Assembly (NCBI RefSeq): GCF_017306585.1
Contig: NZ_JAFKIC010000116.1
Coordinates: forward strand, 1 to 64,000
Origin: Mesorhizobium sp.
Lineage (GTDB): Bacteria > Pseudomonadota > Alphaproteobacteria > Rhizobiales > Rhizobiaceae
Length of the DNA: 64,000 nt
Reading direction: 5' to 3'
A model generated the notes under the pieces. The model was not told the origin of the DNA. It saw only the letters and a list, made by a program, of their open reading frames with translations, and searched no databases. Every line of letters starts with the position of its first letter. Position 1 is the stretch's first letter. Both the position numbers and the translations under genes were made by a program. Positions 44,589-53,989 of this stretch are shown here, one piece after another.

Positions 44589-45421
44589 TGGCCGCCATGC
44601 CGACGACCATGCTTCGCGATGACGCTGCCCTTCGTATCTTCGACACGGGGCAGGGCGGGCTTCCCGTCGTCTTCCAGCACGGTCTCGGCGGCGATGCCGC
44701 TCAGGTGGCGCAGAATTTCCCCGACAATCCGTCCCGCCGGCGGCTCACAGTCGAATGCCGTGCACAAGGCGGTTCAGCCGCCGGAAGCAAGCGGCCGTTC
44801 TCGATCGCCATGTTTGCCGACGATGTCTTGGCCGCCGCCGACACGGCCGGTGTCGATCGCTTTGTCGCCGGCGGCATCTCGATGGGCGCGGCGATCGCGT
44901 TGCATCTGGCGGCCCGGCATCCGCAACGCGTTTCCGGTCTTGTGCTGGTTCGACCGGCTTGGGTGTTCGATGCGGCGCCACAAAACATGCGGCCTTACGT
45001 GGAGGCGGCGGACCTCATCCGCCGGCTCCCGCTGGATGAGGCGCGCGACACCTTCGCCTCTTCCGCCACATCATCCCGCTTCCGTAGCGAAGCGCCCGAC
45101 AATCTCGCTTCCCTGCTGGGCTTCTTCGCCCGCGAGAACGCAACCGTCTTCGCCGAGGTGATGCAGGCGATCGCCAATGACGGGCCTGGCATCACGCGGG
45201 CTGAGGCCAGCGCGCTTGCCGTCCCGGCGCTCGTCATCGGCTGCGGCGCCGATCTCGTTCATCCGCTGGCGACTGCCCGCGATCTGGCGAATGTCATGCC
45301 CAACGCCACCTTCGCCGAGGTCACGCCGAAGGCCACCCACAAGGACCGCCACTTCGCCGAAATCCGCGCCGCCATCGGTGGCTTCCTCGACAGACATTTC
45401 AACAACCAGGACCAGTCATGA
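44588..45421 (+). CDS. Alpha/beta hydrolase
   Basis: This 277-residue alpha/beta hydrolase has the oxyanion segment QHGLGGDAAQV and the nucleophile in AGGISMGAAIALHLAA. The acid and base are near IGCGADLVHPLATA and TPKATHKDRHF. The nucleophile elbow G-I-S-M-G is normal for lactonase-like members. In an operon with a sugar dehydrogenase it may open the lactone that such oxidation gives (inference). It overlaps the following epimerase gene by 4 nt. Confidence 0.86.
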   Translation: MAAMPTTMLRDDAALRIFDTGQGGLPVVFQHGLGGDAAQVAQNFPDNPSRRRLTVECRAQGGSAAGSKRPFSIAMFADDVLAAADTAGVDRFVAGGISMGAAIALHLAARHPQRVSGLVLVRPAWVFDAAPQNMRPYVEAADLIRRLPLDEARDTFASSATSSRFRSEAPDNLASLLGFFARENATVFAEVMQAIANDGPGITRAEASALAVPALVIGCGADLVHPLATARDLANVMPNATFAEVTPKATHKDRHFAEIRAAIGGFLDRHFNNQDQS

Positions 45422-46140
45422 CTTCCAAACCCCTGTCAGGCCCGGCCGCCATCGCCGCCTTGCCGCGCGATCGTCTGATCGCCGAATTCTCTTCGTGGTC
45501 GGCCAATCTCGCCAATTTCGAGAGCGACCTGCAACGCATCGAGCCTTATGTCGATCTCCATCACATCGATGTCGCCGACGGCCATTTCGCGCCGTCCTTC
45601 CTGTTCTTCCCCGACCTTGTCGCCCGCATCGCCAGGCTGACGGCCAAACCCATCCACGTCCATCTGATGGTCGATGCTTCCATCGTCGAGGCGCAGACGC
45701 GCCAGTTCATCGAGGCGGGCGCCGATATGATCAGCGTCCATGCCGAGAACGGCGAGGCCGGATTGCGCGCCGTGCGGCTGGCGCGTGAGCTCGGCGTCGA
45801 AGCCGGCGTCGTGCTCAGGCTGGAGACACCGGTCGAGACGGTCACCCCCTTTGTCTCCGAGGTCGCCTTCGTCACGCTTCTCGGCACCGCGATCGGCGTC
45901 AAGGGCCAGGGCCTGTCGGAAAAAGCCTGCGACAGGCTGGGCGAAGCCCGCGCCATCCTGCGAAAGGCAGGCCGCGAGGCGGCCGTGGTTCTTGCCGCCG
46001 ACGGCGGCATCCGCCACGAGACCGTGCCGCAGCTTCGCGCGGCCGGAGCCGAGACGGTGGTGCTCGGTTCGCTCGCCTTTGGCGACAAGGACCTCGCCGG
46101 GCGCATCGCCTGGCTGCATGGGCTGAAGGTCGCGGCATGA
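45418..46140 (+). CDS. Ribulose-phosphate 3-epimerase homologue with changed phosphate loop
   Basis: This 240-residue TIM barrel resembles ribulose-phosphate 3-epimerase and allulose-6-phosphate epimerase. The metal-site pieces HHIDVADGHF, HVHLMVDAS and VLAADGGIRHE are kept. The loop after strand 6, normally MxVxPGFGGQ in Rpe, reads LLGTAIGVKGQG instead, so the phosphate grip or substrate must differ. It overlaps the hydrolase and the ROK kinase by 4 nt each. An Rpe-type epimerase beside a ROK kinase recalls the alsE-alsK pair of allose/allulose use; that parallel is inference. Confidence 0.88.
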   Translation: MTSKPLSGPAAIAALPRDRLIAEFSSWSANLANFESDLQRIEPYVDLHHIDVADGHFAPSFLFFPDLVARIARLTAKPIHVHLMVDASIVEAQTRQFIEAGADMISVHAENGEAGLRAVRLARELGVEAGVVLRLETPVETVTPFVSEVAFVTLLGTAIGVKGQGLSEKACDRLGEARAILRKAGREAAVVLAADGGIRHETVPQLRAAGAETVVLGSLAFGDKDLAGRIAWLHGLKVAA

Positions 46141-47159
46141 CAACCCAGGCCGCCCTCGCAATCGATCTTGGTGGCACCGAGCTTCGTGCCGCCCTGGTCG
46201 ACCGCGACGGCAAGATACTGGCCTTCGCGGCCGTGCCGACGCAGGCGCAGGCCGGCCCCGAAGTGGTGATCGGCCAGATCGAGGCGCTGGCGGCGACCGT
46301 TCATGCGCAAGTCCCGGAGCTCGCCATTGTCGGCGTCGGCGTCGGCGCGCCGGGACCGCTCGATCCGCTGGCTGGCATCGCGGTCGGACCGCCGACGCTT
46401 GCCGGCTGGCAGGACGTGCCGCTGGCCGATATCCTGGAGCGGCGGCTCGGCCTGACGGTGCGGCTGGAGAACGATGCCAATGCGGCAGCACTCGGCGAAT
46501 GGCGCTTCGGCGCCGGTCATGGCGCTCGCTCGCTGGTCTTCGTCACGGTGTCGACCGGCATCGGCGGCGGCGTCGTCGCCGACGGGCGCATCCTGCACGG
46601 GCGACGCGGCCTGGCGGCCGAGATCGGCCACATGACCATCACCAATGAGGGCGAACGCTGCATGTGCGGCGTCGTCGGCTGCTTCGAGGCGGTTGCCTCA
46701 GGCACCGCGCTTGGCCGCCGCGCCAACGCCGCGACGTCGCCCCTGGACGGCTCGACGCTGCGCCGCCTGTCCGCGAATGGCGAGGTGACTGGCCGCCATG
46801 TCGTCGAGGCGGCCCGGCTGGAAGACGATCTTGCGCTCGCCCTGCTCGAGGAGGAGGCGCGCTGGCTGGGCGTCGGCTTCACCAACCTCCTGCATCTCTA
46901 TTCGCCCGATGTGCTGGTCGTCGGCGGCGGCATCGCCAATGGCCTCGACCTTATGGCGCCGGTCATCGAGGCGACCATCCGCGAGCGCGCCATGCGCGCC
47001 TATCGCGACGTGCCGGTCGTCCAGGCCCAGCTCGGCCGCCATGCCGGCCTGGTTGGCGCGGCCAGCCTGGTGCTGTTCGACGAAGGCGGCACGTTGGCGG
47101 CTCCCATGCCCGTCGGCCCAAGCACTTATCCGGACAAGAGAAGGGACTTCAACGGCTGA
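46137..47159 (+). CDS. ROK-family sugar kinase
   Basis: This 340-residue ROK kinase has ATP motif AIDLGGTELRAA, catalytic Asp in ENDANAAALGEW, and an intact zinc site (EIGHMTI, then CMCGVVGCFEAVASG). This is in contrast to the ROK protein at 13585. There is no HTH, so it is not a repressor. The C-terminal end is about 25 residues longer than in glucokinase-type ROKs. It is the last gene of the sugar regulon and is followed by a strong hairpin. Confidence 0.92.
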   Translation: MTTQAALAIDLGGTELRAALVDRDGKILAFAAVPTQAQAGPEVVIGQIEALAATVHAQVPELAIVGVGVGAPGPLDPLAGIAVGPPTLAGWQDVPLADILERRLGLTVRLENDANAAALGEWRFGAGHGARSLVFVTVSTGIGGGVVADGRILHGRRGLAAEIGHMTITNEGERCMCGVVGCFEAVASGTALGRRANAATSPLDGSTLRRLSANGEVTGRHVVEAARLEDDLALALLEEEARWLGVGFTNLLHLYSPDVLVVGGGIANGLDLMAPVIEATIRERAMRAYRDVPVVQAQLGRHAGLVGAASLVLFDEGGTLAAPMPVGPSTYPDKRRDFNG

Positions 47160-47209
47160 ACTCAAGCCGCGCGGCTTGCGCAAATCCGCCTGACATCCCC
47201 ACCACATGA

Positions 47210-47243
47210 AAATGGCCGGAGGCAGCGATGCCCCCGGCCATTT
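47210..47243. terminator. Bidirectional terminator hairpin
   Basis: AAATGGCCGG (47210-47219) pairs perfectly with CCGGCCATTT (47234-47243). After one mismatch, GGC/GCC extends the stem to a six-base loop. The A and T ends give a short T-run on both strands. It lies between the convergent ROK kinase and dctA, 18 bp from the dctA stop. Confidence 0.75.
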
Positions 47244-47260
47244 GCATTGCCATGCGGCTG

Positions 47261-48589
47261 CTACTCGGCGGGAACGACGTTGGCCGGCAGGCTGTCGTCG
47301 GCTGTCCCGGCCAGCGCCTTCGCCAGCTTGGCCTCGTCGAGTTCGCCTTCCCAGCGGGCCACCACCAGCGTCGCCACCGCGTTGCCGACGAAGTTGGTCA
47401 GAGCCCGGCATTCCGACATGAAGCGGTCGACGCCAAGAATCAGCGCCATGCCGGCGACAGGCACCGAGGGAACCACCGAAAGCGTTGCCGCGAGCGTGAT
47501 GAAGCCTGCCCCCGTGATGCCGGCCGCACCCTTCGAGGACAGCATCGCCACCAGAAGCAGCAGGATCTGGTCGCCGAGCGAAAGAGGGATGTTGGTGGCC
47601 TGCGCGATGAACAGTGCCGCCAGCGTCATGTAGATGTTGGTGCCGTCGAGGTTGAAGGAATAGCCGGTCGGGATGACCAGGCCGACCACCGAGCGCTTGG
47701 CGCCGGCCTTTTCCATCTTTTCCATCAGCGAGGGAAGGGCGGCTTCCGACGAGGAGGTGCCCAGCACCAGCAGCAGCTCTTCCTTGATATAGCGGATCAG
47801 CGACAGGATGGAGAAGCCGTTGTAGCGGCAGACCGCGCCCAGCACGACGAACACGAACAGGAAGGCGGTGACGTAGAAAGTGCCGACCAGCATGGCGAGG
47901 TTGATCACCGAACCGATGCCGTATTTGCCGATGGTGAAGGCCATGGCGCCGAAGGCGCCGATCGGGGCGGCCTTCATCAGCACGCCGACCAGCTTGAACA
48001 TCGGCGCCATCAGCGCCTGCAGGAAGTTGAGCACCGGTTCGCCCTTGTCGCCGACCAGCGCCAGCGCGACGCCGAACAGCACCGAGAAGAACAGCACCTG
48101 CAGGATGTCGCCATCGGCGAAGGCGCCGACGATCGTTCCGGGGATGATGTTCATCAGGAAGCCGGTCACCGACTGGTCATGCGCCTTGGCCGCATAGGTG
48201 TTGACGGTCGAGGCGTCGAGCGTCGCCGGGTCGATGTTGAAGCCGGCGCCCGGCTGCACGACATTGGCGACGACAAGGCCGACGATCAGGGCGAGCGTCG
48301 AGAAGGTGAGGAAATAGAGCATCGCCTTGCCGGCGACGCGGCCGACCTTCTGCAGGTCGCTCATGCCGGCGATGCCGGTCGCCACCGTCAGGAAGATGAC
48401 CGGCGCGATGATCATCTTGACCAGCTTGATGAAGGCGTCGCCCAGCGGCTTCATGCTCTCGCCGATCGATGGATAGTAATGGCCGAGCAGGATGCCGACG
48501 GTGATCGCCACCAGCACCTGCACATAGAGCTGGGCATAGAGGGGTTTGCGCTGCGCGCCGGGCACGGCGGATTGGTCTGCGATATGCAT
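47261..48589 (-). CDS. dctA: C4-dicarboxylate transporter DctA
   Basis: DctA imports succinate, fumarate and malate with protons or sodium; in rhizobia it feeds the bacteroid. The 442-residue protein is of the DAACS family. Hallmarks are [20 protein letters not shown], the serine-rich [17 protein letters not shown] and [18 protein letters not shown]. The gene is divergent from dctBD. A sigma-54 promoter and a DctD-type activator site lie upstream, so expression depends on DctB/DctD sensing dicarboxylate. Confidence 0.96.
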   Translation of the reverse strand: MHIADQSAVPGAQRKPLYAQLYVQVLVAITVGILLGHYYPSIGESMKPLGDAFIKLVKMIIAPVIFLTVATGIAGMSDLQKVGRVAGKAMLYFLTFSTLALIVGLVVANVVQPGAGFNIDPATLDASTVNTYAAKAHDQSVTGFLMNIIPGTIVGAFADGDILQVLFFSVLFGVALALVGDKGEPVLNFLQALMAPMFKLVGVLMKAAPIGAFGAMAFTIGKYGIGSVINLAMLVGTFYVTAFLFVFVVLGAVCRYNGFSILSLIRYIKEELLLVLGTSSSEAALPSLMEKMEKAGAKRSVVGLVIPTGYSFNLDGTNIYMTLAALFIAQATNIPLSLGDQILLLLVAMLSSKGAAGITGAGFITLAATLSVVPSVPVAGMALILGVDRFMSECRALTNFVGNAVATLVVARWEGELDEAKLAKALAGTADDSLPANVVPAE

Positions 48590-48680
48590 CGAACTCTCCC
48601 TGGCCGGATGGGGCGGCTAGCGCGCCCTGCAAGGCTTCTCCCATCGCGGCGTTCCGGTCGCCCGCCGCTGCGAACGGGTT

Positions 48681-48696
48681 TGCAAGCGCCGTGCCA
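48681..48696 (-). promoter_or_regulatory. Sigma-54 promoter of dctA
   Basis: On the minus strand the sequence reads TGGCACGGCGCTTGCA, an exact match to the -24/-12 consensus TGGCACG-N4-TTGCA. It lies about 92 bp upstream of the dctA start, which leaves a leader of roughly 80 nt. Confidence 0.9.
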
Positions 48697-48752
48697 GATC
48701 AAGGAAAGGCCGGAATCCCTGGATTTGCGGCCGTTTCGGTTCTCCCGGCTGC

Positions 48753-48782
48753 AAGGCCTGTGCGGATTTCCGCACAGGCCTT
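48753..48782. promoter_or_regulatory. DctD upstream activator site
   Basis: A 30-bp near-perfect palindrome has 14-base arms (AAGGCCTGTGCGGA and its complement) around TT. The core TGTGCGG...CCGCACA is that of rhizobial DctD sites. It lies about 60 bp upstream of the dctA sigma-54 promoter. A weaker second dyad, GCGGAATTTCGC, follows at 48793-48804, and two tandem DctD sites are usual for dctA. Confidence 0.8.
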
Positions 48783-48912
48783 GTTTGCGAGGGCGGAATT
48801 TCGCATTACACTGCCGGCAAAGCCGCCGGGCAAAGGGAGAGAGCCGACGCCGCAAGCACGCACCGACAGTGAAACCGCCGGGTTTGCCGGACGCGACCTG
48901 CCGCGCGAAGCG

Positions 48913-50718
48913 ATGGCCTTCCTGCGCGACGGCCGCTGGCTGATCCTGGCCATGGTGCTGGCGCTCCTGGCCGGCGCGGTCGCCGTTGCCGGCAGCATCG
49001 CGCGGGACCAGGCCGCCGGCGACCTGCGCGACGGAGCGATGGCCGCCTTGCCGCTGGCTGCTGGAACCCTGACCGGCGAGATCGAAAAGCAGCGCCTCGT
49101 GCCGCTGGTGCTGGCGCGCGACGATGCGGTGCGCGCAGCGCTGCGTCGCGCCGGAAAGGTGGAGGAGCCCGCCCTCGATGCCAAGCTCCGGGCCATAGCC
49201 AGCGATGCCTCGGCGTCGGCCATCTATGTCATCGACACGGCGGGCATCGCCATATCGGCCAGCAATGCCGGCCAGCCGGACAGCTTTGTCGGCATCGATT
49301 ACAATTTCCGGCACTATTTCCAGGAAGCGATGGCCAATGGAGCCGCCAGCCAGTACGGCCTCGGCACCATCAGCGGCCGGCCGGGCCTCTACCTCGCCAG
49401 TCGCGTCGACGATGGCGGCAAACCGCTTGGCGTCGTCGTTCTGAAAGTTGAACTCGGCGGCGTGGAGGCCAGTTGGAGAGCCAGCGGCTTCCTCGTCTTC
49501 GTCACCGACGAACGCGGCGTGGTGCTGGCCACCAGCCAGCCCGACTGGCGATTCCGCGCCCTGGCGCCGCTCTCGGCCGAGGATACCGCGGTGGCACACG
49601 AGCGGCTCCAGCTGACCGACGCCGCCTTCGAACCGCTGCCGATGAGGCGCGGCGCCGGCGATGGCCTGGCGACGATCGAGGACTCGCGAAAGCCGCGCCA
49701 GTTCGTCGAGGTGGTGCAGGACCTTCCCGGTGCTGTTCCCGGCTGGCGCCTGTGGCTGCTGACGCCCGCCGACACAGCACTTTCGTCCGCGGCCAACACA
49801 GCACGCCTGACCACGCTGTTGGGCCTGCTGTTGACCGGACTGCTGACCTATGCGCTCACCAGGCGGCAGCGCGCGCGCCGGCTACGCCAGGAGGCGCTGG
49901 CGCGCATGAATGCCGAACTGGAAAGCCGGGTCAGCACGCGAACGGCGGAGCTGACGCGCTCCAACACCGCGCTGGCAGGCGAAATCACCGAGCGCGAAAA
50001 TGCCGAAGCCAAGGTGCGCCGGCTGCGCGACGATCTCGCCCAGGCCAACCGGCTTTCCATCCTTGGCCAGATCGCCGCCGGCGTCGCGCATGAGATCAAT
50101 CAGCCGGTCGCCGCCATCCGCACCTATGCCGAGAATGCCGGCCGTTTTCTCGAAAGCGGCAAGACCGAACCGGCGAGCGGCAATCTCACTTCGATCGTCT
50201 CGATGACCGAGCGCATCGGCGCCATCACCGGCACTTTGCGCACCTTTGCTCGTCGGCCCGGCCTTGCCGCTTCGCCGCTGCCGGTGCGCGAGGCGATCGA
50301 CGGCGCGCTGTCGCTCCTGTCCGGCCGTATCCGCGATTCCGGCGTCACCATCGTCAAGCCGCGTGGCGACACGTCGCCACTGGTGATGGCAAGCCGCATC
50401 CGGCTGGAGCAGATCCTGGTCAACCTGTTGCAGAATGCGCTGGACGCCATGAAGGACCGGCCCGATCCCCGCATAGAGATCGACCTGGCCGAGCACGACG
50501 ACAGGGTGCTGATTTCGGTGCGTGATAATGGACCCGGCCTCGGGCCGGAGGCCGCCGGCAATCTGTTTATGCCGTTTCAGACCACTAAGGAGAAGGGGCT
50601 TGGCCTCGGCCTGGTGATCTCGCAGGAGATCGCGCAGGAACTGGGCGGCACGCTGCGGTTCGACGCTGATTACGCGGGCGGCGCATCCTTCACCATCGAC
50701 TTGAGGCGGATCGAATGA
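48913..50718 (+). CDS. dctB: C4-dicarboxylate sensor histidine kinase DctB
   Basis: DctB senses periplasmic C4-dicarboxylates and phosphorylates DctD. From the ATG at 48913 it has 601 residues. A membrane helix ([20 protein letters not shown]) is followed by a double-PAS periplasmic sensor with [17 protein letters not shown], a second helix ([15 protein letters not shown]) and a coiled-coil linker. The kinase core has His393 in [16 protein letters not shown] and later N and G boxes ([22 protein letters not shown]). No strong ribosome site precedes this ATG. An upstream GGGAGAGAG at about 48834 has no nearby in-frame start, so the exact start is uncertain by some residues. It overlaps dctD by 4 nt. 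Confidence 0.92.
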   Translation: MAFLRDGRWLILAMVLALLAGAVAVAGSIARDQAAGDLRDGAMAALPLAAGTLTGEIEKQRLVPLVLARDDAVRAALRRAGKVEEPALDAKLRAIASDASASAIYVIDTAGIAISASNAGQPDSFVGIDYNFRHYFQEAMANGAASQYGLGTISGRPGLYLASRVDDGGKPLGVVVLKVELGGVEASWRASGFLVFVTDERGVVLATSQPDWRFRALAPLSAEDTAVAHERLQLTDAAFEPLPMRRGAGDGLATIEDSRKPRQFVEVVQDLPGAVPGWRLWLLTPADTALSSAANTARLTTLLGLLLTGLLTYALTRRQRARRLRQEALARMNAELESRVSTRTAELTRSNTALAGEITERENAEAKVRRLRDDLAQANRLSILGQIAAGVAHEINQPVAAIRTYAENAGRFLESGKTEPASGNLTSIVSMTERIGAITGTLRTFARRPGLAASPLPVREAIDGALSLLSGRIRDSGVTIVKPRGDTSPLVMASRIRLEQILVNLLQNALDAMKDRPDPRIEIDLAEHDDRVLISVRDNGPGLGPEAAGNLFMPFQTTKEKGLGLGLVISQEIAQELGGTLRFDADYAGGASFTIDLRRIE

Positions 50719-52097
50719 CTGAGGGATCAGGACTGGTGGCCCTCGTCGAGGACGACGCGGACCTGCTTCACGCCACCACGCAATTGCTCGAACTGGCCGG
50801 CTTCTCGGTGGTCGCGCTCAAGGCCGCCGAGGCGGCGCTTGGCGTCGTCGACGCCGGTTTCGAGGGCGTGGTTGTCAGCGACATCAGGATGCCCGGCATG
50901 AATGGGCTGCAGCTGTTCGACCGCATCAAGGCCATCGATGCCGACCTGCCTGTGATCCTGGTCACCGGGCATGGCGATGTCGATCTGGCGGTGGCCGCAC
51001 TGAAGGACGGAGTCTACGATTTCATCCCGAAACCCTATGCGGGCGAGCGCCTCGTCGAGGCTCTGAAGCGAGCCCTTGAGAAGCGGCGGCTGGTGATGGA
51101 GAACCGCCGCCTGCGCGAGGCCGCGGCGCTTGCCGCCGACGGCATGCCCCTGATCGGCGAGGCGCCTGCCATGCGGCGCTTGCGCGAGACCTTGCGCCAG
51201 ATCGCCGACATGGATGTCGACGTGCTAGTGGAGGGCGAGACAGGGACCGGCAAGGAGGTGGTGGCAGATCTCCTGCACCGTTGGGGCCGGCGGCGTGCCA
51301 GGCCGTTCGTGGCTCTGAACTGCGGCGCCCTTCCGGAGACCGTCATCGAAAGCGAACTGTTCGGCCACGAGGCCGGCGCGTTCACCGGCGCGCAGCGGCG
51401 GCGCATCGGCAGCGTCGAACACTCCAGCGGCGGCACGCTGTTCCTCGACGAGATCGAATCCATGCCGCCGGCCCTGCAGGTCAAGCTCTTGCGGGTGCTG
51501 GAGACACGCAGCCTCACCCCGCTCGGCTCCAACGAGACCAGGCGTCTCGATCTCAGGGTTGTCGCCGCGACCAAGGTCGATCTCGGCCGCCCCGACCAGC
51601 GCGGCGATTTCCGTGAAGACCTCTACTTTCGGCTCAATGTGGTGACGCTGCGCATCCCGCCGTTGCGCGAACGGCGCGGCGACATACCGATGCTGTTCGG
51701 ACATTTTCTGGCCAAGGCGGCGGAGCGCTTCAACCGTCCCGTGGCCGAAATGAATGCTGCCGTCAGCAGCCACCTGCAATCGCATGACTGGCCTGGCAAT
51801 GTGCGCGAGCTCGTGCATTTCGCCGATCGCGTGGCACTCGGCCTCGGTCCTGATGACCAGGCCAATGCGGCGCCCACACGGGAATCATCAGCGGCGCTGC
51901 CTGAGCGGGTCGGGCATTATGAGGCGCAGCTGATCCGCGAGGCATTGCGTGATCATGGCGGCGACGTGCGCGGCGCCATCGATGCTCTCGGCGTGCCGCG
52001 CAAGACGTTCTACGACAAGCTGAAGCGCTACGGCATTGCCGCATCCGAATTCCGCAATGGCGATCAGGACCAGCAAGTCGTTCGGGGACGCATATAG
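50715..52097 (+). CDS. dctD: Sigma-54-dependent response regulator DctD
   Basis: This 460-residue activator has a receiver domain with the phospho-Asp at residue 56 ([12 protein letters not shown]). The AAA+ domain has Walker [10 protein letters not shown], the sigma-54 contact loop GAFTGA and [12 protein letters not shown]. The C-terminal Fis-type HTH is [20 protein letters not shown]. It activates dctA through the palindrome at 48753. A polar tail of about 20 residues follows the HTH. Confidence 0.95.
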   Translation: MTEGSGLVALVEDDADLLHATTQLLELAGFSVVALKAAEAALGVVDAGFEGVVVSDIRMPGMNGLQLFDRIKAIDADLPVILVTGHGDVDLAVAALKDGVYDFIPKPYAGERLVEALKRALEKRRLVMENRRLREAAALAADGMPLIGEAPAMRRLRETLRQIADMDVDVLVEGETGTGKEVVADLLHRWGRRRARPFVALNCGALPETVIESELFGHEAGAFTGAQRRRIGSVEHSSGGTLFLDEIESMPPALQVKLLRVLETRSLTPLGSNETRRLDLRVVAATKVDLGRPDQRGDFREDLYFRLNVVTLRIPPLRERRGDIPMLFGHFLAKAAERFNRPVAEMNAAVSSHLQSHDWPGNVRELVHFADRVALGLGPDDQANAAPTRESSAALPERVGHYEAQLIREALRDHGGDVRGAIDALGVPRKTFYDKLKRYGIAASEFRNGDQDQQVVRGRI

Positions 52098-52158
52098 CCG
52101 TTGCGCAAGCGCTTCGCCCTTCGTAACGCTTTGTACCCGCCGCATTCCGGAAAGAGCC

Positions 52159-52587
52159 ATGAATACGACCCTCGAAACAACGGCAAACCCTCCGCCGGAA
52201 GACCTCGCCTTTCTCAGCGAGCGCCTGACGTCGTTCAACGACGGCGATGTCGGCGCTTCCGAAAGGAAGGCGCTCGCCGTCTTCGTGCGCGACGAGGACG
52301 GCGCGGTCGTCGCCGGCACTTCGGGCTACACCGCCTGGGGCTGGCTCTACGTGCAATGGCTGTGGGTCGATGAAAGGCTGCGCGGCCAGCACATGGCGGG
52401 CCGGATGCTGGACGCGGCCGAGCAGGAAGCCGTTGAGCGCGGCTGCCACGGCGCGTTGATCGACACCTTCAACCCCAACGCCGCCAAGGTCTATCAGCGC
52501 CAGGGCTATCAGCCCTTCGGCACGCTGGCCGATTTCCCGGTGGGCCGCAGCCGCGTCTTCCTGCAGAAGAAACTGTCGCCGACCTGA
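52159..52587 (+). CDS. GNAT-family N-acetyltransferase
   Basis: This 142-residue GNAT protein has strand-4/motif A region YVQWLWVDERLRGQHMAGRML, with the acetyl-CoA pyrophosphate loop RGQHMAG, and the C-terminal motif NPNAAKVYQRQGYQPFG. The ATG at 52159 follows GGAAAGAG. Its stop codon directly abuts the stop codon of convergent anmK without a spare base. The substrate is unknown. Confidence 0.88.
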   Translation: MNTTLETTANPPPEDLAFLSERLTSFNDGDVGASERKALAVFVRDEDGAVVAGTSGYTAWGWLYVQWLWVDERLRGQHMAGRMLDAAEQEAVERGCHGALIDTFNPNAAKVYQRQGYQPFGTLADFPVGRSRVFLQKKLSPT

Positions 52588-53703
52588 TCAGCCGGCGAGC
52601 CGCCCGCCGCGCATCGGCTGCGGCGCGCCGGTCGTGCTTGGAAAGCTGATCGGCAGGCCGCGCAGCACGCGCACGGCGAGGAAGGCAAAACACTCCGCCT
52701 CCACGGCGTCGCCGCTCCAGCCGAGGCTTTCGGCCTGCACCACCTCGACGCCGGCGCGGCGGGCGAGCATCGCCATCATCGTCGGATTGTGGCGGCCGCC
52801 GCCGCTGACCACAAGCTTTTTCGGCCGGCTGGGCAGCATGTCGAGCGCCTTGCCGACGGCGCCGGCGGTGAAGGCGGTCAGCAGCGCCGCGCCATCCTCG
52901 GCGCCCAGCCCATCGGCCATTGCCGCACCGAAATCGAAACGGTCGAGCGATTTCGGATAAGGCTTGGTCAGATAGGGGTGCTGCAACAGCTTGGCGAGGC
53001 GCGCCTCATCCACCTTGCCGGCGCGTCCCAGCGCGCCGTCGCGGTCCATGTCGCCGAGCCCTTTCGACTTGATGAAGTCGTTAAGCGGCGCGTTGGCGGG
53101 GCCGGTGTCGAAGGCGACGACATTGTCGGCGCCGCCCCACCAGGTGATGTTGCCGACGCCGCCGAGATTGAGCACCGCCACCTCGCCACTGGCGCCGGCG
53201 TTGCGCATCAGCGCCGTGTGATAAACAGCCGCGAGCGGCGCCCCTTGCCCGCCCGCGCGCATGTCGGCCGAGCGGAAATCATAAGCGACCTTGGTGCCGA
53301 GGATTTTATGCATCAGCTCGCCGTCGCCGAGCTGCCGGGTCTGGCCCAGTCGCCCGACCTGCGGCGCGCGATGCAGCACGGTCTGCCCGTGAAAACCGAC
53401 GACGCCGATATCGGCCATCGTCATGCCGTAGCCTTCGACCAGTTCCTTGACCGCCGCCGACTGCGCGCGCGTCAGCGCTTCCTCGGCCTTGCTGAAGATC
53501 TCCGGTTCGGGACCGGTGAAATTCCAGGCCCTGGCCGCCGTCAGGGTTTCTTCAAGCAGCGAACGGATCGACGAGGGATAAGGCATCAGCCGGTATGTGC
53601 CGAAATCCGCGACCCGCTCGCCATCGGTCTTGATCAGCGCGACATCGATGTTGCCGTCGAGCACGGTGCCGGTCATCAGGCCGACGGCCCAGATTGGTTC
53701 CAT
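52588..53703 (-). CDS. anmK: Anhydro-N-acetylmuramic acid kinase AnmK
   Basis: AnmK phosphorylates and opens 1,6-anhydro-MurNAc recovered from the cell wall, giving MurNAc-6-phosphate. The 371-residue protein has the family start [52 protein letters not shown] and [10 protein letters not shown]. Many homologues have GTSxDGxD at the start; here GTVLDGNID keeps the pattern with a Val. It is convergent with the GNAT gene. It may connect to the amino-sugar operon at 9773-16059 only metabolically. Confidence 0.95.
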   Translation of the reverse strand: MEPIWAVGLMTGTVLDGNIDVALIKTDGERVADFGTYRLMPYPSSIRSLLEETLTAARAWNFTGPEPEIFSKAEEALTRAQSAAVKELVEGYGMTMADIGVVGFHGQTVLHRAPQVGRLGQTRQLGDGELMHKILGTKVAYDFRSADMRAGGQGAPLAAVYHTALMRNAGASGEVAVLNLGGVGNITWWGGADNVVAFDTGPANAPLNDFIKSKGLGDMDRDGALGRAGKVDEARLAKLLQHPYLTKPYPKSLDRFDFGAAMADGLGAEDGAALLTAFTAGAVGKALDMLPSRPKKLVVSGGGRHNPTMMAMLARRAGVEVVQAESLGWSGDAVEAECFAFLAVRVLRGLPISFPSTTGAPQPMRGGRLAG

Positions 53704-53989
53704 GGTCGCTTCCTAGTTCCCATTGTTGGGATCGCCGATCGCTCGTCGCGGCGCAACGATTCCCCTGTCGAAACGACATGTCGGATGAATTCGGTCGGTG
53801 AGCAAGGTCTGTGAATCACCCTTGTCGACGTCGATCAACAGTCCGGTGCCGGTATGGCCGATGGTTTCAGGGCCGTAAAGCGCCGAGGGGCCAGTCTTCA
53901 CAACGGCGTTCCCAGCGAAGGTGCGGACGGCCGATAAAGGCACGCGCCTCGGCGTGATCGATTGTTCGCACGTGCCTGTGGCGTGGAGG
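53704..53989. other. Gap between fhuB and anmK; no supported gene
   Basis: This 286-bp stretch lies where a ferric-siderophore ATPase gene (fhuC) would be expected, but it is far too short for one. It holds a minus-strand open frame of 76 codons (53713-53943) without a clear ribosome site or recognisable domain and with mixed codon use, which I do not call a gene. No hairpin with a T-run was seen. Confidence 0.5.

Noticed and set aside
47228..48943. Plus-strand open frame of 571 codons opposite dctA
   Set aside because: It is the antisense shadow of dctA and also crosses the sigma-54 promoter and the activator palindrome.
53713..53943. 76-codon minus-strand frame between fhuB and anmK
   Set aside because: No ribosome site, no recognisable domain and mixed third-base use; kept only as a note in the gap entry. 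Conservation in relatives would change this.
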